DNA of 64,000 bases, taken from assembly GCF_003265705.1 (NCBI RefSeq), contig NW_020312935.1, forward strand, positions 1,548,373-1,612,372. Reading direction: 5' to 3'. How positions within the stretch are numbered: the stretch's first letter is position 1; each line of letters starts with the position of its first letter. The position numbers and the translations under genes were made by a program. Under the pieces are notes generated by a model. That model did not search any database, had not been told where the DNA came from, and worked only from the letters and a program-made list of their open reading frames with translations. This document shows, one piece after another, positions 34,441-49,350 of this stretch. The stretch is from Callorhinus ursinus (lineage: Eukaryota; Chordata; Mammalia; Carnivora; Otariidae).

Positions 34441-34547
34441 CTTTTTTTTTTTTTAAAGTAATCTTTACGCCCAACGTGGAGCTTGAACTCACAACCCTAA
34501 GAGATTAAGAGTGGTGTGCTCTGTAGACTGAGCCAGCCCAGCACCCG
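34441..34547 (-). mobile_element. Diverged SINE fragment
   Basis: Reverse-strand copy of the older subtype, with TTTACGCCCAACGTGGAGCT and GACTGAGCCAGCCCAGCACC. Confidence 0.8.
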
Positions 34548-34569
34548 AGGACTTTTACCTTTTTTCCAG

Positions 34570-35130
34570 CAAAAAATTTTGGAATTCTTTTATCACTCCA
34601 GTCACTGCCTCCCCACTTACATGCTTTTTTCTTCTTTCAGTTCTCTCAGACACACGCCTAAGAGCAGGACTGCCGGGTCCCATGCTGACTCTGGTAGCTC
34701 AAAATGTTCAACCTAAACTGTTTTTCAAAGCAGCTGCACCATTTGGGGTTTCAATTTCTCCCCATCCTTACCAGCACTTGCTGTTGTCTATTCCAGCCGT
34801 CCTAGCAAGTGTGACGTGGTATTTCATTGTGGATTTGATTTGCATTTTCCTCAGTGATGGTGAGCATCCTTTCCTGTGCTTACTGGCCATCTGTGTATCT
34901 TCTTTGGAGATATGTCTATTCAAATCCTTTGCCCCTTGGACAATTGGTTTGCTTGTCTTTTTAGTGTTGAGTTATAAGGATTCTTTATAGATTTTGGGTA
35001 GAAGTCCCTTACCAGAAATAGGATTTGCAAATATCCTCTCCCCTTCTGTGGATTGTCTGTACCCTTTCTTGAGGTTCTCCCCGAGGTGCTCATTTTTTAT
35101 TCCGATAAACTTTATTTTTGAAGAAATAAA
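34570..35130 (-). mobile_element. L1 fragment, reverse strand
   Basis: GCACCATTTGGGGTTTCAAT, ATTCAAATCCTTTGCCCCTT and CAAATATCCTCTCCCCTTCT form the standard reverse-complement L1 text. No intact reading frame remains. Confidence 0.75.
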
Positions 35131-35224
35131 CGCTGCAGATGGAGTTGAAGCTCCCTTTTTGTCACTTACGACCCAGTCTCCCTCCCTCCCCAGGGATTAC
35201 CACTATTCTGAACTTGATCTTTGT

Positions 35225-35690
35225 AATTCCCTAGTTGTTGGTTTAATTGCGTAAAATACACATAATAGAACTTATACCATCTTAACTCCCTTGAGGCGTA
35301 TAGCTCAGTGGCATTGAGCACGTCCCCGCCACCGTGTCCCCATGACCACCAGCTCCAGAATCCTGATCACCTTGCCACAGTGAAACTGTCCCCAAACACT
35401 AACCTCCCATTTCTCTTTCCCTCAGCTCCCTGTAAACCACCCTTCTGCTGTCCGTCCCTCTGAGTGATGGAAGGACCTCACAGGAGTAGAATCACAGTAT
35501 TTGTCCTTTTGTGACTGGCTCCTTTCACTCCCCACGAGGTCTTCAGGGTTCATCCACATTGCAGCAGGTGTCAGAATCTCCTTCCCTTTAAAAGCTGAAG
35601 CATACATTCCTGTGTGTGTGTGCATATTACAGACACATCACATTTGCTTGTCCGTTCATCTGTAAGTGGACACTTGTTCTCAGGATGCTT
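35225..35690 (-). mobile_element. Old L1 fragment, reverse strand
   Basis: AAAATACACATAATAGAACT, TTCACTCCCCACGAGGTCTT and CAGGGTTCATCCACATTGCA correspond to the same L1 region as 6960-7430. Confidence 0.65.
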
Positions 35691-35699
35691 CCACCTCAT

Positions 35700-36665
35700 A
35701 GCCCTGCAATGCCCCTGGGCCTCCACCTCCTCACCTGGAGCTGGTAGGAGACCGAGAACCTGGAGGGGACGTCCCCTACTCCTTTAGCCTTGGTCCAGGA
35801 ACGAGGCTCATTCCTCACTCATGATCCATCGGCAGGAACTAGGTACCTGACCGTATCTCGGTGCACGGGATGGCACGCTCGGTCCCTGGCTTTGCACCTC
35901 CTCCCAGTGACAACCCTAAGCTACCAACTTTAGCTGCCTCAGCTCTGCCAACACCAAGCAAAGAGGAGGCAGAATGGGCAAGGACAAGGAAGCAGGCCTC
36001 TATGGCCTGATTTCAGGAGCTCGGCTTTTTCCCACCTGGAGAGGGCCAGACTGAATATTACAGAATGCCAGAATGAAAATCAGGCCTTCCAAAGACTCAA
36101 GTAAAGCCAGATATTCTCAAGCAGCAGCTGAGAGAGAGAGAGAGAGAAACTGCACGTGAGAGAAAGTGCACGAGCCCTTCCTGGGGATATGGTTAGACCA
36201 GCTCACGGAGTCTTAACCTGGGTCAGGAGTGGAGTGTTGATGGTCTACACTTAACAAACAAAACCTAAGTCTGGTGTAAAATTCCTTCCCCAGCCTGGAA
36301 GTTGCTGAGTGGGATCTAAGCAATCCATCACGAGGAGTTTGTTCTTTGAAAAAACTGACCACATGATCAGGCCATTTTGGTTTTTGCTCTTCTATTTTGC
36401 TGATTATAAAGGCAAGTTTCCCCACCCAAACCCAGAAATCAGTGGTAAGAATACTAACAGAAGAAAAATCCCTACGCCGTATCATAAAAACCTGTGCACA
36501 CAGGCGAGACGTGTCCTGGGGGGGAGGGAATGGACAGAGGCCCGGCCACCGAGGGTGAGGCAGCGCTATCAAGGCCACGGAGGCTGCCCTCCCCTCAGCC
36601 TGCCAGCCTCCTCTGGGTCTTCACCAGCAGGAACACGGCACGGAAACCTCAGTACAAGAGCTGGT
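35700..36665. other. Sequence downstream of TLE7, nothing recognised
   Basis: This interval holds the probable 3' UTR of the minus-strand TLE7 and intergenic sequence. A canonical poly(A) signal for TLE7 could not be assigned with confidence. Confidence 0.4.
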
Positions 36666-39827
<3,162 letters not shown>

Positions 39828-39847
39828 CTGTGCTTGATGCTTATGCT

Positions 39848-39885
39848 GGGAGGAACGTGCCAGAGCTTTCTGGCACGTTCCTCCC
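39848..39885. repeat. Perfect 17-bp inverted repeat, 4-base loop
   Basis: The left arm GGGAGGAACGTGCCAGA (39848-39864) and right arm TCTGGCACGTTCCTCCC (39869-39885) are exact reverse complements around GCTT. It lies just upstream of the 5'-most recognised TLE7 exon. Confidence 0.97.
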
Positions 39886-39889
39886 CTCC

Positions 39890-41310
39890 TCTGGTTCATC
39901 ATAAATACTGAGTATACTAAACGAAGCCTCTTCCTTCTCTCTACTCATGTTCTCACATCAGTGACGTCCCTGAGCCACCGGTTCTAGGGCTGGAGAAAGG
40001 AGCCCATCAAACTGCGCCTGGTCGACCAATTCGTCCTGAGTCCCTGCAGCAGGAAAGCAGATGCAGATACACAGATGTGCACTGTTTAGGGTCTATTTGC
40101 ATGGGTCTGAGAACACCTCTGTCGGCGAGAGGGTTCAAAAGATTGGCTGCTGACCAATGTTTATCCTAAATGTTGGCAGTGAGGGTGTTAAGGGTGAAAG
40201 TGTCACACAGACGTTTTGAGATGTTAGTAGCAGGTGTTATGTTTTTCTTTCCAGACATACAGAGGGCATTTCCAGTCCTACAAAATCAGTCACCCACTAG
40301 TCCGGCAGTATACCTCTCCACTGAGGACTCATCCCCAGTGTGAACAAGGGGCAACGGGAAACCCCTCACACATCACAGCCTCTTTCCCTGCCTTGAGGGG
40401 GCAACGTGGAAGAACCCAGAGGAGTCATGCGAACACGAGGCTCCGTTTGGATGGAGCAAGGTCCCGCCATGACAGAGACGTTGACTGGTGGGAATATTCG
40501 TCTCTCCTACAGGGCAATTCTGAGAACCGGATGGAATCACGTGTGTAGAAGACGCAGAATCAGGTAAGGCTAGCAGTCAGCCCCTCCATCTGTGGACTGT
40601 GCCAGGGACCAGAGCTTTGAGGATGTAAGGCAGACCACGTGCCTTCTTCCTCCAGGCCTCCCAACAGGTAGCCCCAGAATGGGCCTGGGGAGACCCAGCG
40701 TTCCCCAACAGAGCACAGAAGCTAAGGGTCAAAATGAGCGTGGGAATGGGGTGGGGATCTTCCCCATGGAACCCATGACCTGATGACCAAGCTCCAATCC
40801 TTGGCTCTGAGACCCCCACCCTCCCCACACGCCCCAGCTGTCACCCCAGAAACGATGCGGGGGCAGCTGGATCGCCAGACTCTACTATTCTGGACACCTC
40901 GAGTTCTCGCTCGGTGTCTGGCCTTGAATCCAACACTTGACTTAGCTGATCCCACTGCACCCTCCCGACTGCGAGCCCCATTTTACAGATTTTAAAAACC
41001 AAAGCTCAGGTGAGCAAATAACTAGAAAGCACAGGGAAAAGGTTCAAATCCTGCCCCCCTTCCCAGGTCCAGCTCTGAACAGTCTCCTTTCCTACCTCCC
41101 CATGAGGAGAAAGACAAACACCCACTGTAGGTACAAAGGCAGGTGCCCTCCGACCTAACGCTTAAGTCCAGGCAACATGATGTTCCAGCCCAAGCGCCGT
41201 CTGTGACAGTAGATGATTGGACGAATCCCATGGCAGCAGGAAGGGACTGGGGAAACGTTACAGGAGGTGCAGAAGGTGGAATACAACACAGCTGTTAAAA
41301 ATAACAAGGA
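39890..41310. other. Sequence upstream of TLE7, nothing recognised
   Basis: Earlier TLE7 exons would be expected here or further upstream. None could be identified from sequence alone. Confidence 0.4.
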
Positions 41311-41314
41311 CACA

Positions 41315-41505
41315 GGGCGCCTGGGTGGTTCAGTCGTTAAGCGTCTGCCTTCGGCTTGGGTCATGATCCCAGAGTCCTGGGATCGAGCCCCGCATTGGGC
41401 TCCCTGCTCCTTGGGAAGCCTGCTTCTCCCTCCCCCACTCCCCCTGCTTGTGTTCCCTCTCTCGCTGTCTCTACCAAAATAAATAAATAAAATATTAAAA
41501 AAAAT
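41315..41505 (+). mobile_element. Carnivore tRNA-Lys SINE
   Basis: Full-length plus-strand copy. A 15-base duplication, AATAACAAGGACACA, is at 41300-41314 and 41506-41520. Confidence 0.96.
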
Positions 41506-41957
41506 AATAACAAGGACACATCTTCGAGGACCAGGAAAATTCCAAGGAGTGTGATGAGGAGAGGGGTGGATCCAAGGTCCAGAACCAAGTGCATAATATG
41601 CTGCTTTGGTGTAAAAGAAGGGTGGCATTGAGAACCTATCTTTGCATATGTTTGTATGCACATAAAGTAGGAGGATGAGTTGCCTTTGGGAATGCAAATG
41701 GACATACCAGCAAGACTACGGGAGAAAGATCTGCCTCTGCCTAACTTGGGATAGTTTCTGCACAGGTGTGGCTCTTTGAACCCCAATTTAAAATTGCTAG
41801 ACCCTGAGTCTTTTTCTTAACCAAATCCTTTTTCATCTTCCCCGAAATAATTTGGGGTCCTCGTGATGCTTAGTTGCTTGTTTAAATAATTTAACAAATT
41901 CACCCTGACACGCTTCAGGCTCCTTTAAGTGGGCCCTGTGGAGGGGGGACCCAGAGC

Positions 41958-41970
41958 GCGCACGCGCGCG

Positions 41971-42018
<48 letters not shown>

Positions 42019-42028
42019 NNNNNNNNNN

Positions 42029-42077
<49 letters not shown>
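41958..42077 (+). repeat. (CG)n/(CA)n alternating tract with 10-N gap
   Basis: GCGCGCACGCGCGCGT leads into a (CA)n array, with N at 42019-42028. The whole tract alternates purine and pyrimidine. Confidence 0.9.
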
Positions 42078-42079
<2 letters not shown>

Positions 42080-42545
42080 CGACTGCCCTCGGGTAAGGCT
42101 CAAATGTCGTGAAGTCAGTGATCCAGGATCTCACAGATGAAGACGATTTCACCCTAAGAGTAAGACAAGGCTTTCTAGAAAGAGCACAAGGAAGAGTCAA
42201 TATCACTGAACCCCCTCTGCTCTCTCCCGAGAGCTGGAAATGCAGAGACCCCTCCCCTTAGGCAACTACTCCTGTGCAAGCTGGACAAGTACAAAATGCT
42301 AGCGCTGGAGGGAGGGGGGCCATCCTGCCAGCAAGGCGGACCCTCACCAATCCCCCCATGGCAGGAAACTCACCCATGAAGACAGAAGGTCAAAACCCGG
42401 AGAAGGAAAGGCGGCAGAACTGAAATCTAACCGGCACCGGGTCGGGACGGACGGGACCGACCCTCCCTCCCTCCCACACCCAGGCACTGCCCCCTCCCCT
42501 GCAGGGCTGCTATTTTTAAACCTTAGCCTAACTGATAATCAAGCC

Positions 42546-42586
42546 CTGGGTCAGAACCTGGGTCAGAACCTGGGTCAGGAGTCTTT
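42546..42586 (+). repeat. Short tandem repeat, 12-base unit x3
   Basis: The unit CTGGGTCAGAAC occurs three times with the last copy changed at its end. Confidence 0.8.
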
Positions 42587-42999
42587 TACCAGGCGTGGCC
42601 ACCACCTGCCTTTTCCAATTAGCAACCCCCCGTGCCCTTCGGAGAGGGATGGGATGGGGGTCTGCCAAGGAAAGGCACAGGCAGGAGGCAAGATGGAGTG
42701 AGAAAGTTTTAAGGGGTAAGTCTTTGGATGGGGTTATGGCCGCCCCACAAGAGCCAACGTTTGTGCAGAGACGCAAGCTGGCTGAGCTGTCCCCAAGAGT
42801 GGGTGCAGATTCTCATCTCTGGGTGCATCCCCTTAGGGTGAAGGCTGGCTTGGGCTGAGGCCACTATGGGCTATGATGGCAGGGGAGGGGACCCCGCCTC
42901 CGCCTGGCTCTGTGACCGGATGTCATTTACCAGTGTCTCTGAAAGGGAAGACCACGGAGACCTTTCTTCTCGGGGGCTGTCTCATCCGGCTGCGGCGGC

Positions 43000-43135
43000 G
43001 GTTCTCAAATCTGAGCACTCATCAGAATCCCCTGGAGTGCAGGGCCCACTGCAGACACCCTGATTCTGTAGGCGTGGGGTGGGGACCCAGACTGTGTTTC
43101 TAACAAGCTCCGGGTGCCACATCTGAGAACCTCGG
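43000..43135 (+). mobile_element. MER5-type DNA transposon fragment
   Basis: CGGTTCTCAAATCTGAGCAC, CATCAGAATCCCCTGGAGTG, TGATTCTGTAGGCGTGGGGT and TGTTTCTAACAAGCTCCGGG follow the order of MER5A-like hAT elements. Confidence 0.75.
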
Positions 43136-43139
43136 CCAG

Positions 43140-43955
43140 CCCCTCTGTCTGGTGGTCCCCTTCTGCAGGAGTGAACGGGAGGTGAAGCGGGATCCTCTCC
43201 TGCTCCTCTCCCCCCCACCACGCACCTCCTGCCTCTGGCCCACCCCTCCCACTGAACACTCTCTTTTACTCAGGTTCCGATCGTCCTTCTTTTGAAGCAG
43301 AAGTCCTGAAATGGCCGCTGCATATGGAGAAATCTTTCACTGCCCCTGACCTCTACTCTCCAAAGCTCTCTGTCTCTCCCCGTCTCTCTTTCCCCATCAT
43401 TTATGCACCCTTCGTCCCCAAAACTCTTATGGTTGCCTGTGTCCTTCCAGATAATGCCTGGCATATAATTCCTTGGCCCGGTATTAAAGATCCATCCCCG
43501 GCCCAGCCTGTTCTCGCTTTTCCCCTGATAGTACCTTAACCCAACCCCCAAAGACCTTGACTGTACCCTTCCACCCTCATGCTTCTCTCATGCTGTTCCC
43601 TCATCCAGGAATGCTGATCCCTGTCCATTCACTTATCACATTTATACCACCATCCCCGTACTCCGAACATGTTGCCAAGTCCTTGGGGAGCTCCAGTTTG
43701 CGAGAGAGGGACAGAGGGGTATTGACAGAATTCCCCAGCTGACCCATGATCCATTTTTGGTGCATTAATCCCTTTTCTGATTCTCACAGGAAACCTAACA
43801 GTGAGGCAGGGATTTTATCCCCAGTTTGGAAATACAAGAATGAATTCGGAGCATCAGAACCTCATGGAGACTTACCCAGGATCTCACTGAACAGTTGAGA
43901 AGAGCTAGGGTCCAAAGCCAGGCCTATGTGATTTTTAAAAATCGTTTGTCAGGGA
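43140..43955. other. Intergenic sequence with MIR-like fragment
   Basis: Bases about 43770-43935 resemble MIR. The rest holds short open frames without recognisable content. Confidence 0.5.
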
Positions 43956-43959
43956 GCTG

Positions 43960-44240
43960 TATTGAGTCATAGGGGTTCTTTCTCTGTTCTGCCTCTGAAT
44001 CCTTTGGCAGAACATGTGCACCACCTGTGGCCTTTTAGTTCTCCTAATGGTGTCTGTAGACGAACAGAAGTTCTTCATTTCAATTCAGTCCAGCTTATCT
44101 AGTCTTCTAAGGTTAGCCTTGTTTTTTTTTTTAGTCTTATTTAGGAAATATTTCCTGCCCTCAATATCATGATGATATGCTCCTTTGATTTATTCTAGGA
44201 GGTTCTCTATTTTACCCTCCACTTCTAAATCTTTTAAGTT
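43960..44240 (-). mobile_element. L1 fragment, reverse strand
   Basis: GTGTCTGTAGACGAACAGAA, TCCAGCTTATCTAGTCTTCT and a T-rich run are typical of reverse-complement L1. Confidence 0.5.
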
Positions 44241-44689
44241 CAGGAACTTGGCAATATCTAGAAAGGGTTGCAAGCAACATAGAGGGTCCAGGACACAAGC
44301 CTAGGCCTCGCAAGGGGCGGTGAGCCACACCAGCAGTGAGCAGCCCGGCCCTTCCATCAAACTGTGCTGATCTGAACCCCCGGACTGCCACTTCCAGGCA
44401 GCTTTGACAGGTTGCCAGCCGGTGCCTCAGTGCTCTCCTCTAAAATAGAGGAGAGGACAAGATGACATCCTTCCTAAAGCTGGGGTCAGACCCAGAGGCT
44501 AACCTTGACGAGGCCAGGTTTCAAGTAAATGCCCAGTAAGGGTGAGCAGTTCTTAGGGGTCTGAGGAAAAGGAAAGAAAAAGAGGTTGGAGAGGCTGGTG
44601 GGAGGGCCCCTGTGCAGGGAGTTGCCAGAAGGGGCACAGGGCCTGGATCATAATGGGCTGCATTGCAGGGCACTGGACGTGCCTTTCTG

Positions 44690-44830
44690 GGTTATCACTG
44701 TCTATTTTCAGCTGCCCCAGGAGAGCAGTTACGTTTAAGGAAAACGAGGTTCAGAGAGCTTAAGTAACTTGCTCAAGATCACACAGCACAGAAGGGCTGG
44801 AGTTGGGGTCTGAGGCCAGGTTCACACAAC
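44690..44830 (+). repeat. MIR-type SINE fragment
   Basis: AAACGAGGTTCAGAGAGCTT, AAGTAACTTGCTCAAGATCA and CACAGCACAGAAGGGCTGGA match the conserved MIR core order. Confidence 0.75.
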
Positions 44831-45061
44831 CCCACACGGCGCTCTTGCAGGCTGCAGGGAGATGGAGGATGCCAGGAACAGGGAGCCAGCTGACTTCAGC
44901 AGCCTGGGGAGGGTGGTTCTGTGCATGCTTCGGCCAGGCCCTGGAATGCTAAGATTTGAGTTGTCAGACGTTGAGAAGAACACAAGTGGGGGTACAGAGT
45001 ACTCAACTGAGACATATGAACAGAAGAAATGGGGCAGCCTCTGAGGGGTGCAGTATCAAGA

Positions 45062-45225
45062 ACAGTGGTTCTCAAGCTCAGGGGCAAGTTAAAGTAAGCT
45101 GGGTGCACACCAGTGCTCAGGCATCTCTGCCCTCCCCATTCCTATTAGCAGGGCTGCAGCCTGAGCATCAAGATGTTTCAGAGCTCCCCCTGGGATTCCA
45201 ATGTGAGCTAAGGTTGGAAACCACT
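45062..45225 (+). mobile_element. MER5-type fragment, diverged
   Basis: It begins AGTGGTTCTCAAGCTCAGGG and ends near TTGGAAACCACTCAAGG, giving short terminal inverted-repeat remnants. Confidence 0.5.
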
Positions 45226-45229
45226 CAAG

Positions 45230-46220
45230 GGGAGGGTTTTGCAGAGGAAGGAAACAGGTCCATAGTGTTCTGAGAGGATAGAGGGAAGCAGGTGGGAGAT
45301 AATCAAGAGGCTGGGGAGGGAGGGACAAAAGTGACAAAGGAAAACCCCTGTGGTCTTGGGAATGGTTGAGGTCAAGGGCACAGAAGGAGTTTAGCTTAAG
45401 ATGGAAAGGGGAAATGACCATAAAAGGAATTTATAACCTATATGGGGCAAAGACAGTTTCACTCTATTGTCCCCTCAGCCTTGTCTGTGGATGGAGGCAC
45501 CCATCCTGAGCCCAGGCTGTACCACGGTGGCCAACAGGTGGGACCAAAAATGTGTGAACCAGGGCACTGGAGCTTCCAGGCAGAGGAAACAAACTGGGTC
45601 CAGGACCTCAATCAAATGCACCTGTGCCCCCACCCACTCACCCATCACCTTTCCCTCCAAGTGGCCAGTGAGCACAGTTTGATTGCACCCCTGCTGCCCC
45701 GGGCTCTGAGGACACAGGGCCGAGCCTACACACCTGGCCTTGACCCTTGCGGATTTCAGTCTTCGGGGTGAAACCAACAGTTGAACTGTGAACTACAGAT
45801 CAGAGTGGAAAGCGACATGGTGGAGTTAGGGAGGGTGTGAGAAGGTGAGCACAGAGAAAGGGGGACACACCAGATGCGAAAGGTCATGAGGGGTCAGTGA
45901 GGTCTGCGACATGAAGGATGAGAGGCATTTTGGGGGGAAGTGGAGTGGAGGAGAGCATAGGAGAATATTCTACATTCTCTCTGTAGAGAGAATAGCAGAT
46001 GCAAAGGTTTGGAGACGTATATTTTAACAGCTGGGAGAATTTCTAGGGGCTGGAGCACAGAGAGGGTGTTGTGGGGGCAGGGAGGGTAGGGATGTGTGTT
46101 CTAGTCTAGGGAGGGTGGGTGGGGAGCCCCGAGGGGTTCTGAGCTGGGGAAGACAGGATCAGACTTGGGTTTTGAAAGGACTTGGCCTACTCTTGAGTGG
46201 ATAGAAGGGGGTAAGACCAG
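45230..46220. other. Intergenic sequence, nothing recognised
   Basis: Open frames near 45.4-45.8 kb have no recognisable domain. A small perfect stem (ATTCTCTC / GAGAGAAT) occurs near 45975. Confidence 0.4.
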
Positions 46221-46224
46221 AGCC

Positions 46225-47245
46225 TGGACACCAGTTAAAAGATGCCCAACATTAGTAGTCATCAGGGAAATATAAGTCAAATCCATAATGAGATACCACT
46301 TCACACCCACTAGGGTGCATATAACAACAAAAAAAAAATTACAGCAAATGATAAATGTTGGTGAGGATGTGGAGAAACTGGAATGCCTAGGCCCTGTTGG
46401 TGGGAATGTGAAATGGTGCAGCCCCTGTGGAAAACAGTTTGGCAGTTCCTCAAAAAGTAAAACACAGAATTACCACATAACCTAGCAATTCCACTCCTAG
46501 GTATATACCTGAGAGAATTGAAAACACAGGCTCAGATTTTTGTACACCAATGTTCATAGCAGCATGATTCACAACAGCCAAAAGGTGCAAACAACCCAAG
46601 TGTCCATCAACAGATGGTTGGATAAGTGAAATGTGATATATCCACACAATGACTTATTAGTCACCAATAAAAAGGAAGGAAGTATCGATTCATGCCACAA
46701 CATGGATGAACCTTGAAAACAGTACACTAGGGGCACCTGGGTGGCTCAGTCGTTAGGCATCTGCCTTCGGCTCAGGTCATGGTCCCAGGGTCCTGGGATG
46801 GAGCCCCGCATCGGGCTCCCTGCTCAGCGGGAAGCCTGCTTCTCCCTCTCCCACTCCCCCTGCTTGTGTTCCCTCTCTCACTGTGTCTCTCTCTGTCAAA
46901 TAAATAAATACAATCTTTAAAAAAAAAAAAGAAAAGAAAACATTACACTAAGTGAAAGAAGCCAGACACAAAGGCCACATATTATCGGATTCCATTTACA
47001 TGAGATATCCAGAAATAGGCGAGCCCATATAGACAGAGAGCAGGCTAGTGCTTGCCAGGGGCTGGGGGTGGGGGAGAGATTTCTTAATAGGAGGTTCCTT
47101 TTGGGGTGATGAAAAAGACCTGAAACTAGATAGTGGTGATGGGTACACAACAGTATGAACATACCCAATGCTACTGAATTAGACACTTTGAGATAGCTAA
47201 AATGGTAAATTTTATGTTATGAGTATTTTACCACAATAAAGAAAA
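46225..47245 (+). mobile_element. L1 3' fragment split by a SINE
   Basis: Sense-strand L1 text runs from GATACCACTTCACACCCACT through AGCAGCATGATTCACAACAG and ACAACATGGATGAACCTTGA. It then resumes after the SINE with GCCAGACACAAAGGCCACAT and GTGCTTGCCAGGGGCTGGGG. Confidence 0.85.
46730..46935 (+). mobile_element. Carnivore tRNA-Lys SINE inserted in L1
   Basis: Full-length plus-strand copy. The target duplication is GAAAACAGTACACTA (46715-46729) against GAAAACATTACACTA (46936-46950), one mismatch. Confidence 0.95.
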
Positions 47246-47249
47246 AAAA

Positions 47250-48399
47250 ACCAGCTATGTCATGAGTTATTAGCCTCGCAAGTTCCCACAGCATTTTCCC
47301 CTCCTCCTTCATCCAGCACACACCAGTTTAGCTGGTGGTATTCTTAACCTTTGCTCCCCGAGGAGAAGAGCCAGCCAGTTGCAGGTGCCCCTGCCCCCAG
47401 ACACCCTGGCCAGCTATAGTCAAATGGAAGCTTGGGGCGGAGGGTGGGGAGTGCGCAGCAGCACCCGGTGGGCAAACACTGAGGCCAGAGAGCTTGAATC
47501 ATCCTAGCTGGACCTCAAACTTCAGCCTCCAGATCTTTATTTGGGGGGTGGAGCGCCCTCTGGTGGGCAACTGGAGAGCAAACAAATTCTAAGACGTTTG
47601 CGCTCATAGGCCAGGGCGCTCATTCCAGGGCTCCCCAACCCCGGGGAATTCACCTGGACATCCGTTGTTGATGAAGATCTATAAACCATATAAACACAGG
47701 CACCAAACACTTCTTCCCTTACTGACTCGCTAACAGTATCCGCTCAACTGAAATTATTCAACTAGCAAGGTCCTGCCTAGCCCAACGAGCTGCCCCCACT
47801 CCCACCCCCCAGTGACTTCGTGGTCCCCAGGGTAGGCCGTAAAGCCGCAGCTTCAGGAAGAGCGCTCAGAGAGCTGGTGGAGGACACCGCACCGGCCACC
47901 CAGTGCGGGCTAAGGAGACCCGGGAGGCCAGCGAGGAGCATGTGATGTTTGGCTGAGCTCAGGGTGAAGGCAGGGAGAACCCTCTGGGCAGGAGGGACAC
48001 GGCAAAGCATGGCTAGGCCCCTGCTCCCTGTTGCCCTGGTCCCTGCACTGACTCCCTCCTCCCCCACTGTCATGGGGAGGCCAACTCACGGTTCTTTACC
48101 ACGTGACTTTCCCAGGAGAGCCCGGCTATGGAGCCCATCTCCCTCATCTCTTGTTCTTCCTACCCACCTCACACCCGTGGGTGGCCCTGCGTGGAACGTT
48201 TGGATTCTGTGGAATGCATTCCGATTTCCGTCCTGGATCAAGGCATCCTCAAGCAAAACCGCTGCCCTTGACTCTCGGGCCCAATGGCAACTGCCCCCCA
48301 CCCCCTCACAGTCTTCCACAGCGGCTCTATTTAGCAGTTTACAATACACGCCTGTAAGATTTCCGGGGGGGGAGGTTGAGGGGGAAAGTTTGCAATGCG
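47250..48399. other. Intergenic sequence, nothing recognised
   Basis: Mixed-composition sequence leading into the CpG-rich segment. Short open frames only. Confidence 0.4.
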
Positions 48400-49350
48400 C
48401 TGGCCTAAGCGTTCTAAGGGTCCTTCGGACCCCGCCCTGCGTCTTCGGTCATGTGCACCCCCCCCACCCCCGGCGGATTCCCCAGGAGAGTGTTCCACCA
48501 AGGGCTCAGACCCGGCTGCCCCAGGACTCTGCTCCAGGGATACCCCCCGGGATCAGGGCAGGGAGGATCCGTCCCGCGGCCTCCCGGTGGCGGTTCCGGG
48601 CTTCCCGCCCCGGGGGGCGGGCGGCCCCGGGCGTCTCGCGCCCTGCAGGGAGCGAACCGGCCACCTGGGGCAGCAGGGGGCCGCGGTGGGCGGCCACTGG
48701 CTGCTAATGGCTTCTCGCGCCCAAGTGCAGGTCGCAGGGCCCTGGACGCGCGCAGGCCCGACACCCCTGCCCCTCCTCGCACCGAGGCCAAAATAGTGCC
48801 AGGGCGGGAAGGCCCGCGCCCAGGGCGGCGGGGGAATGAGGCGGCCGCAGAAGGCCGTCACCTGGCTCCATACGCCGCGCGCAGTGGCCCAGGGCGATTG
48901 GGATCCAGAGCCTCGGGTCCCCACCCTGGGAGCACGTGGGCCAAGGGCTCGCAGGCTAAAGGCGGGTGGCCGACACGCGGAACGGGTGGCCCAACTGCCC
49001 CTTACCGTGGCTGGCTGGAGGAAGTGGGCCGAGCGGTGCGGGGGTTTCCTGGAGGTTGGGCTTCGGCTGAGCACGGGTAGGATTTCCGTGGCCGGCAGGA
49101 GGTGGGGGCCACACTGCAGGATCTATGGAGCCACCCGGGCCTGGGAGGCAGTGGCAGGGCGAGCTGGAGCAGAAGGAAGGCTTGGGCCGCCGGCAGCCCG
49201 ACGACAGGCAGAGGAGCCAGGGCCCAGCAGAGCGGGCTCAGACCCAGGGCTAGAGCCCCGGGATGAGTTGGATTTGCTGGGGACCACGTGGTCTGTGCGG
49301 CGCCGGGGGCCTGAGAGCAGGGGGAAGGGACCGCAGGGAGCTGTCCCAGC
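48400..49350. promoter_or_regulatory. CpG island, no assigned gene
   Basis: The segment is very GC-rich with dense CpG (CTTCCCGCCCCGGGGGGCGG, CTGGACGCGCGCAGGCCCGA). GC-box-like GGGCGG motifs occur near 48615 and 48831. Several overlapping frames stay open here on both strands because stop codons are rare in GC-rich DNA; none resembles a known protein. It lies between TLE7 (minus, ending upstream near 40 kb) and the 3' end of ZNF23 (minus). It could be a distant TLE7 promoter or the start of an unannotated transcript. Confidence 0.65.

Noticed and set aside
45970..45995. Small hairpin ATTCTCTC-TGTA-GAGAGAAT
   Set aside because: An 8-bp stem of this low complexity is expected by chance in a window of this size.
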